Positions 5,335-9,911 of a DNA stretch of 9,911 bases are shown piece after piece. The position numbers and the translations under genes were made by a program. The notes under the pieces were generated by a model. It was not told the DNA's origin. It saw only the letters and a list, made by a program, of their open reading frames with translations, and ran no database searches. The stretch is from assembly GCF_022771645.1 (NCBI RefSeq), contig NZ_JALFCU010000083.1:1-9911 (forward strand). The letters run 5' to 3'. The stretch's first letter is position 1, and each line of letters opens with the position of its first letter. The DNA comes from Selenomonas sp. GTDB lineage: Bacteria > Bacillota > Negativicutes > Selenomonadales > Selenomonadaceae.

Positions 5335-5607
5335 TTGGCCATCAAGCAGATCAATCTTCAGGACAGTTTCCTTAACCAGGTGCGCAAGGAAAATGTCGGC
5401 GTCACGATCCATCTCGTCAACGGCTTCCAGATCAAGGGGAATGTGAAGGGGTTTGACAATTTCACGGTCATCCTCGACGTGATGGGCAAGCAGCAGATGG
5501 TGTACAAGCACGCGATTTCGACGATCACGCCGGCGCGCCCGGTCGCGTTCGCGGGTGCGGACAAGCCGGAAAAAGCGGAAAAGGCCGCGCCGAAAGAAGA
5601 GGCGTGA
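5335..5607 (+). CDS. hfq: RNA chaperone Hfq (TTG start)
   Basis: Hfq forms a hexameric Sm ring that binds small RNAs and mRNAs. The 90-residue product begins MAIKQINLQDSFLNQVRKEN. The Sm1 motif (about 22-48, VTIHLVNGFQIKG then GFDNFTVIL) and the Sm2 motif MVYKHAISTI (55-64) are intact; Tyr57-Lys58-His59 is the proximal-face uridine-binding YKH. The lateral rim reads RKEN (17-20), as in Bacillus subtilis, not the RRER of Escherichia coli. The position of the E. coli distal-face Tyr25 is His26 here. After residue 70 there is a short charged tail (DKPEKAEKAAPKEEA) likely to be disordered. I chose TTG 5335 over GTG 5326 because it restores the normal N-terminus and has GGGGTGAT in front. The gene follows miaA and is closed by a terminator. 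Confidence 0.96.
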   Translation: MAIKQINLQDSFLNQVRKENVGVTIHLVNGFQIKGNVKGFDNFTVILDVMGKQQMVYKHAISTITPARPVAFAGADKPEKAEKAAPKEEA

Positions 5608-5627
5608 ATCACATCGTCATCACCGAG

Positions 5628-5659
5628 AAGAGCTTTCTCCTGCGGGAGGAGGCTTTTTT
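5628..5659 (+). terminator. Terminator after hfq
   Basis: A 13-bp stem (5628-5640 with 5645-5657, three G-T wobble pairs) with loop TGCG runs into six T residues (5654-5659). It ends 26 bases before the dut ATG and probably closes the hydrolase-miaA-hfq unit. I see no convincing promoter between it and dut, so partial readthrough may feed the next genes. Confidence 0.85.
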
Positions 5660-5685
5660 CGTGAACAGGAGTATGAGGAACCATC

Positions 5686-6150
5686 ATGCGCAAACGAGGA
5701 TTTGAACGCGTCTCGCGCTATGGCGCGGACATCCATCTGCCCGAGCGGAAGACGGCGGCGAGCGCGGGCTATGATATCGAGGCGGCTGCGGACGTGACTA
5801 TCGCGCCAGGCGAAACGGTGCTCGTGCCGACGGGACTCAAGGCATATATGCAGCCAGGCGAAGTGCTCATGCTCGCGATCCGTTCGAGCCTCGCGGCAAA
5901 ACGCGGCCTCTGCCTCGCGAACGGCATCGGCGTCATCGATGCGGATTATTATGACAATCCGTTGAATGAAGGACACATCCAAGTCGCCATCCGCAACGGC
6001 GGCACGGAACCGGTGGCGCTTGCGAAAGGCGAACGCATCGCGCAAGGATTGTTCTTGCCGTATCTGACCGTCGACGGCGACGAGGCAGGCGTTGGCGCGG
6101 CACGCACAGGCGGCTTCGGTTCGACGAATCCAGCGGAGGAACAGCGATGA
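5686..6150 (+). CDS. dut: dUTP diphosphatase (dUTPase)
   Basis: The trimeric enzyme hydrolyses dUTP to dUMP and pyrophosphate, keeping uracil out of DNA and supplying dUMP for thymidylate. All five dUTPase motifs are present in the 154-residue product: AGYDIEA (27-33), RSSLAAKRGL (66-75), GVIDADYYDNPLNEGHI (82-98, with the catalytic Asp and stacking Tyr), GERIAQGLF (115-123) and the C-terminal RTGGFGSTN arm (140-148). Motif 3 is longer than the short bacterial form GVIDxDYxGE, carrying a few extra residues (DNPLN) before the Glu. GAGGAA (5675-5680) is 5 bases before the ATG. The stop overlaps the rarA start as ATGA, so the two are probably translated together. Confidence 0.96.
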   Translation: MRKRGFERVSRYGADIHLPERKTAASAGYDIEAAADVTIAPGETVLVPTGLKAYMQPGEVLMLAIRSSLAAKRGLCLANGIGVIDADYYDNPLNEGHIQVAIRNGGTEPVALAKGERIAQGLFLPYLTVDGDEAGVGAARTGGFGSTNPAEEQR

Positions 6151-7508
6151 AAGAGCAACATGACGAAGGGCTGAACCTATTTGAGGCGGCGGCAGAAAGC
6201 GGCACGGCGGACGGCGGCCTGCATCGATTCGAGCCGCTCGCACAGCGCATGCGGCCGCGGACGTTCGAAGAGTTCGTCGGCCAGCAGGAGGCCGTCGGCG
6301 CCGGGCGGTTCCTGCGCCGCATGATGGAGCAGGACCAGGTGCCGTCCATGATCCTTTACGGGCCGCCCGGCACGGGCAAGACGACGCTCGCGCAGATGAT
6401 CGCGGGGCTGACGCACAGCGCGTTCCGCAAGCTCAACGCCGTCGCCTCGGGCATCGCCGACATCCGCGCCATCGTGAAAGAAGCCGAGGAACAGCGGCGC
6501 TATCACCAGCGCCGCACGATCGTCTTCATCGACGAAATCCACCGTTTCAACAAGAGCCAGCAGGACGTGTTGCTGCCATACGTCGAGGACGGGCGGCTCG
6601 TGCTCATCGGCGCGACGACGGAGAATCCGTTTTTCGAAGTGAATCATGCGCTCTTGTCGCGCGTGCGCGTCGTGCGGCTGTATAAGCTGACGGACGGACA
6701 GCTCGTCAAAATTTTGCAGCAGGCGCTCGCCGATGAGGAGCGCGGCCTCGGCGGCCAGCATCTCACGGCGGCGGACGGCGTGCTCGCGGACATCGCGCAG
6801 TTCGCGGGCGGCGATGCGCGCATGGCGCTTAACATCCTCGAGGAAATGGCGGCCATGTTGCCGCCCTCGGGCGGGAAGCTCTCGCAGGAGCTCATGGAAA
6901 GCATCGTCGGCGAGCGCGTGCAGTCTTACGACAAGAAGGGCGACAACCATTACGATACGGCATCGGCCTTCATCAAGAGCATGCGCGGCAGCGACCCGGA
7001 CGCGGCGCTCCATTATCTCGCACGCATGATTGCAGGCGGCGAGGACGTGAACTTCATTGCGCGGCGCATCGTAATCTGCGCGTCGGAAGATGTCGGCAAC
7101 GCCGACCCGATGGCGCTCGTCGTCGCGATGGCGGCGGCACAGGCCGTGCAGTTCGTCGGCTTGCCGGAAGCGCGCATCACGCTCGGCCAAGCTGTCACGT
7201 ATGTCGCGTCCGCGCCGAAGAGCAACGCGGCGTATCTCGGCATCGACCGCGCGCTCGCTGACGTGCGCCACAAGAATTGCGGCAATGTGCCGATCCATCT
7301 GCGCGATTCGCATTACAAAGGCGCGGAAAAGCTCGGCCACGGCGTGGATTACGTTTATCCGCATGATTTTCCCGGCCATTTTGAGCGGCAGCAATATCTG
7401 CCGAAGGAACTCGCGCACGCGCATTATTACGAGCCGACGGACATCGGACGCGAGCAGCAGATGGGCGAATATTTGCGGCGCTGCTGGCCGGAACGGTTTG
7501 AGAAATAA
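6147..7508 (+). CDS. rarA: Replication-associated recombination protein A (RarA/MgsA AAA+ ATPase)
   Basis: RarA (MgsA; Mgs1/WRNIP1 in eukaryotes) is a clamp-loader-like AAA+ ATPase acting at stalled or gapped replication forks. The 453-residue product shows LAQRMRPRTFEEFVGQQ (31-47), Walker A GPPGTGKTT (72-80), Walker B IVFIDE (125-130) followed by IHRFNKSQQD, sensor 1 GATTEN (155-160) and LLSR with the arginine finger (169-172). After these come sensor 2 with GDARMALNILE, and the MgsA tetramerisation domain with RGSDPDAALHYLARM, SEDVGNADP and the C-terminal YLPKELAHAHYYEP. The length is normal. A short LNLFEAA stretch (9-15) near the N-terminus is typical of Gram-positive members. GGAGGA (6135-6140) lies 6 bases before the ATG, and the gene overlaps dut by 4 bases. 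The stop is 9 bases before the Rrf2 regulator. Confidence 0.96.
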   Translation: MKEQHDEGLNLFEAAAESGTADGGLHRFEPLAQRMRPRTFEEFVGQQEAVGAGRFLRRMMEQDQVPSMILYGPPGTGKTTLAQMIAGLTHSAFRKLNAVASGIADIRAIVKEAEEQRRYHQRRTIVFIDEIHRFNKSQQDVLLPYVEDGRLVLIGATTENPFFEVNHALLSRVRVVRLYKLTDGQLVKILQQALADEERGLGGQHLTAADGVLADIAQFAGGDARMALNILEEMAAMLPPSGGKLSQELMESIVGERVQSYDKKGDNHYDTASAFIKSMRGSDPDAALHYLARMIAGGEDVNFIARRIVICASEDVGNADPMALVVAMAAAQAVQFVGLPEARITLGQAVTYVASAPKSNAAYLGIDRALADVRHKNCGNVPIHLRDSHYKGAEKLGHGVDYVYPHDFPGHFERQQYLPKELAHAHYYEPTDIGREQQMGEYLRRCWPERFEK

Positions 7509-7517
7509 GGTGATTCG

Positions 7518-7955
7518 ATGAAACTTTCGACGAAAGGGAGATACAGCGTCACGGCGCTCTACGAGCTCGCGCAGCATTACGGGCAGGGCATCGTGCCCTT
7601 GAAGACGATCGCCATGAGCCAGGGGCTGTCGGAAAATTATCTCGAACAGCTCATGGGCACGATGCGCAAGGCCGGTCTCGTCATTTCGACGCGCGGCGCG
7701 CAGGGCGGTTACGAGCTCGCGCGGCCGCCGCAGGATATCACGATCTGCGACATCATCACGGCGGCCGAAGGGCCGATCGCGCTCGTGGACTGCCTGCTCG
7801 ACAATGAAAAGGCCGTGCATTGCGCGCGCGCAAGCGAATGCGTGACGCGCAGCGTCTGGGAGCGCGTCTGCACGAGCATCAACGACGTCCTCGCGAGCAT
7901 CACGCTCGCCGACCTCTGCAAAGGGAACGAGAAAGGCGTCGGGTGCTGCCAGTGA
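7518..7955 (+). CDS. Rrf2-family regulator, IscR-like with Fe-S ligand cysteines
   Basis: A 145-residue Rrf2-family DNA-binding protein. The N-terminal winged helix-turn-helix (1-65) has MKLSTKGRYSVTALYELA, the recognition segment QGLSENYLEQLM and the wing STRGAQGGYELARP. The C-terminal part has Cys92, Cys102 and Cys108 (C-X9-C-X5-C), the place where IscR binds a 2Fe-2S cluster; the cysteine regulator CymR lacks this set. Further cysteines at 118, 134, 143 and 144 are extra. Together with the cysteine desulfurase directly downstream (GTGA overlap), this supports an IscR role as sensor of Fe-S demand. AAGGTGAT (7507-7514) overlaps the rarA stop and lies just before the ATG. There is no room for a separate promoter or operator upstream, so it is likely read from the dut-rarA transcript. 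Confidence 0.9.
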   Translation: MKLSTKGRYSVTALYELAQHYGQGIVPLKTIAMSQGLSENYLEQLMGTMRKAGLVISTRGAQGGYELARPPQDITICDIITAAEGPIALVDCLLDNEKAVHCARASECVTRSVWERVCTSINDVLASITLADLCKGNEKGVGCCQ

Positions 7956-9127
7956 CGTATCTCGATTATGCGGCGACGACGCCTATGGATCCGCGCGTGC
8001 GCGAGACTATGACGGACGCGATGGCAACGGTCTATGGCAACCCGTCAAGCCTCTATGCGGACGGACGTGCGGCGAAGGCCGCCGTCGAAAAGGCACGGCG
8101 GCAGGTCGCCGCGCTCATCGGCGCAAAGCCCGAAGAAATCTTTTTCACGAGCGGCGGCAGCGAAAGCGACAACTGGGCGCTCAAAGGCATGGCGTTCGCG
8201 CGGCGGGCGGCGGGACAGCCGTGCGGCATCGTGACATCGGCCATCGAGCATCCGGCTGTGCTGCGGACGTGCGCATGGCTCGAGGCGCAGGGCATTCCTG
8301 TCACGAAATTGCCCGTTGATACGGAAGGGCTCGTGTCGCCCGCAACGCTTGCGTCGGTGCTGAACGATGCATCGGACGATGGCAAAAGCACCGTCGGCAT
8401 TGTCTCCGTCATGATGGCGAACAACGAAGTCGGGACGATCGAGCCCATTGCGGAGCTCGCGCGCGTCGCACATGCGCATGGTGCGGTGTTCCACACGGAC
8501 GCTGTGCAAGCGGCGGGACACATCCCCATCGACGCCCAGGAGCTCGGCATCGATGCACTCTCGCTGACGGCGCACAAGTTCTGCGGGCCGAAAGGCGTCG
8601 GCGCGCTCTATCTCCGGCGCGGCGTCGCCATCGATCCGCTGATCCTTGGCGGCGAACAGGAGCGCGGTTTGAGGGCAGGGACGGAAAACGTGCCCGGCAT
8701 CGTCGGCCTTGGCTGCGCGGCAGAGCTTGCGGCGGCTGAGCTGGCTGCAGAAGCCGCACGTCTCACGGAGTTGCGCCAGCTGCTTGCCTCGCGCGTGCAG
8801 GCGATCTCTGGATGCACATTGCATCAAGCGGAGGACGATGCACAGCGTCTGCCCGGCATCCTGAATTTCGGCATCACGGGCGTCCGCCACGATGCGCTGC
8901 TCATCCGCCTCGACCGCGCAGGCTTCGCGATTTCGGCCGGCAGCGCGTGCAGCGCAGGCTCACTCGAGCCGTCGCACGTGCTCGCGGCCATGAGCGTGCC
9001 GGAAGGGCGCGCACAGGAAGCCGTGCGCGTCTCGCTGGGACGCTTCACGACGCGCGAAGACGTGCTCTCGTTCGCCGCGGCGCTGCAGAGGGAGGCCGCA
9101 AGCATACGAAACCTTGGGACAACGTAA
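7952..9127 (+). CDS. Cysteine desulfurase (IscS/NifS, class I)
   Basis: The PLP enzyme takes sulfur from cysteine, leaving alanine, and passes it as persulfide to Fe-S scaffolds or tRNA thiolation enzymes. The 391-residue product has YLDYAATTPMDP, YGNPSS, SGGSESDN (67-74), His100 in SAIEHPAV, MMANNEVGTI, HTDAVQ (Asp183, Gln186), the PLP lysine Lys209 in SLTAHKFCGPKG, and the mobile-loop cysteine Cys333 in SAGSACSAGSLEPSHVL. Length and motifs match class I enzymes. Two starts are possible: GTG 7952, giving the normal MTYLDYAATTP end and a GTGA overlap with the regulator stop, or GTG 7943 (AAAGG 6 bases upstream), adding three residues. I chose 7952. No iscU/nifU or mnmA gene follows; a terminator and a convergent gene come next. 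Confidence 0.95.
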   Translation: MTYLDYAATTPMDPRVRETMTDAMATVYGNPSSLYADGRAAKAAVEKARRQVAALIGAKPEEIFFTSGGSESDNWALKGMAFARRAAGQPCGIVTSAIEHPAVLRTCAWLEAQGIPVTKLPVDTEGLVSPATLASVLNDASDDGKSTVGIVSVMMANNEVGTIEPIAELARVAHAHGAVFHTDAVQAAGHIPIDAQELGIDALSLTAHKFCGPKGVGALYLRRGVAIDPLILGGEQERGLRAGTENVPGIVGLGCAAELAAAELAAEAARLTELRQLLASRVQAISGCTLHQAEDDAQRLPGILNFGITGVRHDALLIRLDRAGFAISAGSACSAGSLEPSHVLAAMSVPEGRAQEAVRVSLGRFTTREDVLSFAAALQREAASIRNLGTT

Positions 9128-9129
9128 AC

Positions 9130-9165
9130 AAGCGCCCGACGGGAAATTTCCCCGCCGGGCGCTTT
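9130..9165. terminator. Probable bidirectional terminator between convergent genes
   Basis: AAGCGCCCG (9130-9138) pairs with CGGGCGCTT (9156-9164). After one mismatch the stem continues as CGGG (9140-9143) with CCCG (9151-9154), leaving loop AAATTTC. The plus strand continues TTTCGTTT and the minus strand TTGTTTACGTT, both moderately T-rich. It stands 2 bases after the desulfurase stop and 17 bases beyond the stop of the convergent kinase gene, so it can serve both. Confidence 0.8.
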
Positions 9166-9181
9166 CGTTTGCGCATATGGC

Positions 9182-9911
9182 TTATTTGAAGAACACGGAT
9201 TTTCCGATGAATTCGCGTAGCAGCGAGTTGTTCGGGATCTCGTCTTCCTCCGTGATGTCATCGAAGTACGCGCAGAAATCGAGGAGCTTGCGCGCCATAA
9301 TGTGCTCCGGCGCTTCGGGCGGCACGGCTTCGAGGAGCGGTTTCGCGTATTTTTTCAGCACGCCGAGTTCGTAGATGAGCGCCGAGTTGAACATGACGTC
9401 GGCTTCCTCTTGGAACGGGAAGATGTGCTTTTCCTCGCCCTTGCGCACGTCCGGCCATTGCTTCAGCGTCTTCATCGCCGACGAGCCGCGGAACTGGTAA
9501 TCGCGCACGAGACGGCGCACGAGGCGCGCGCTCGTCGTCGGGATGCGGTTGTGCGCGTCGACGTTCAGCTGCGTCAGCGCACTGATGTAGATCTTGTACT
9601 TGTTCTTGCGCGGGATGGCGGCCGACAATTTTTCATTGAGGCCGTGGATGCCTTCGATGATGATTGGCTGGTTCTCCGCGATGGAAAATGGTGCAGAGTG
9701 CCCCCATTCGCGCTCGCCGGTCAAAAAATTGTAATGGGGGAGCTCGACTTCTTCGCCGCGCAGGAGCTTGACCATCTGTTCGTTGAAGAGCTTCACGTCG
9801 AGCGCTTCAAGCGCTTCATAATCGTATTCGCCCTCGGGCGTGCGCGGCGTGTCGACGCGGTTGCAGAAATAATCATCGAGCGAGATGGCCACGGGCTCAA
9901 GCCCGTTGACG
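9182..9911 (-). CDS. Uridine-kinase-like nucleoside kinase, C-terminal part (5' end outside window)
   Basis: The visible ~242 codons are the end of a P-loop kinase of the uridine kinase/phosphoribulokinase superfamily. The frame is open to the right edge and reads VNGLEPVAISLDDYF, so the GTG at 9892-9890 is an internal Val codon and not the start. Visible family blocks are SLDDYFCNR, PEGEYDYEALEALD, LPHYNFLTGER, the Walker-B-like PIIIEGIHGLN, KIYISALTQLN with NRIPTT, RLVRRLVRD, IFPFQEEADVMFNSAL and a terminal IPNNSLLREFIG. This pattern resembles the long nucleoside kinases of Firmicutes that carry an N-terminal threonyl-tRNA-synthetase-like (TGS) region and a P-loop, both of which would lie outside this window. 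The substrate (uridine or another nucleoside) is inferred from the family. It is convergent with the desulfurase gene. Confidence 0.85.
   Translation of the reverse strand, partial: VNGLEPVAISLDDYFCNRVDTPRTPEGEYDYEALEALDVKLFNEQMVKLLRGEEVELPHYNFLTGEREWGHSAPFSIAENQPIIIEGIHGLNEKLSAAIPRKNKYKIYISALTQLNVDAHNRIPTTSARLVRRLVRDYQFRGSSAMKTLKQWPDVRKGEEKHIFPFQEEADVMFNSALIYELGVLKKYAKPLLEAVPPEAPEHIMARKLLDFCAYFDDITEEDEIPNNSLLREFIGKSVFFK

Noticed and set aside
4258..5511. 417-codon minus-strand open frame opposite miaA and hfq
   Set aside because: Same cause: GC-biased codons remove stops on the antisense strand; composition is not protein-like and three real genes lie opposite.
6177..7820. 547-codon open frame on the minus strand opposite rarA
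   Set aside because: It mirrors the third-position GC bias of rarA and the regulator; the product is a low-complexity Arg/His/Ala/Asp-rich string with no recognisable family, and the plus strand is clearly coding.
7820..7951. Upstream extension of the cysteine desulfurase to ATG 7820
   Set aside because: The added residues are an Arg-rich out-of-frame reading of the Rrf2 regulator; the family starts at about YLDYAATTP.
9891..9906. Inverted repeat ACGGGCT/AGCCCGT near the right edge
   Set aside because: It lies inside the kinase reading frame (NGLEPV), has no T tract or promoter context, and fits chance in GC-rich coding DNA.

Overview
The window is a gene-dense chromosomal segment of a GC-rich bacterium whose gene set and sequence details point to the Firmicutes, most likely a motile member of the Negativicutes such as a Selenomonas relative. 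The evidence is indirect: a flagellin, an infC operon behind a Firmicute-style attenuator leader, an Hfq with the Gram-positive rim sequence RKEN, an Rrf2 regulator paired with a cysteine desulfurase, and strong GCG/CGC/CTC codon bias throughout. The genus is inference. Everything visible looks like core chromosome; I see no insertion sequence, phage gene, CRISPR array, tRNA or rRNA.

Left edge to about 2 kb: the C-terminal part of a flagellin (possibly frameshifted near base 48) is followed by a near-consensus promoter, a structured leader ending in an intrinsic terminator, and infC-rpmI-rplT (IF3, L35, L20). IF3 uses an ATT start, and rpmI starts inside infC. A strong hairpin terminator closes rplT. 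An SPOUT RNA methyltransferase follows directly, its Shine-Dalgarno touching that terminator.

About 2.9 to 5.6 kb: a thiamine pyrophosphokinase gene on the minus strand runs tail-to-tail into the methyltransferase gene, the two sharing 11 bases. Divergent from it is a plus-strand run: a UPF0173 metal-dependent hydrolase, miaA (ATGA overlap) and hfq (TTG start), closed by a terminator. An inverted repeat spans the miaA stop just before hfq.

About 5.7 to 9.1 kb: dut, rarA, an IscR-like Rrf2 regulator and an IscS/NifS cysteine desulfurase are packed with 4-base overlaps or a 9-base gap, and look like one transcription unit. It combines nucleotide-pool sanitation (dUTPase), stalled-fork processing (RarA) and Fe-S/sulfur supply (IscRS). 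No iscU/nifU scaffold follows. A GC-rich hairpin that could serve both strands ends this unit and the convergent gene at the right edge, a uridine-kinase-like nucleoside kinase whose N-terminal part is outside the window.

No previously undescribed system is evident. The best second looks are the possible flagellin frameshift, the infC leader with a candidate antiterminator pairing, the shared flagellin/infC intergenic logic, and the iscR-iscS pair lacking its own promoter and scaffold gene.
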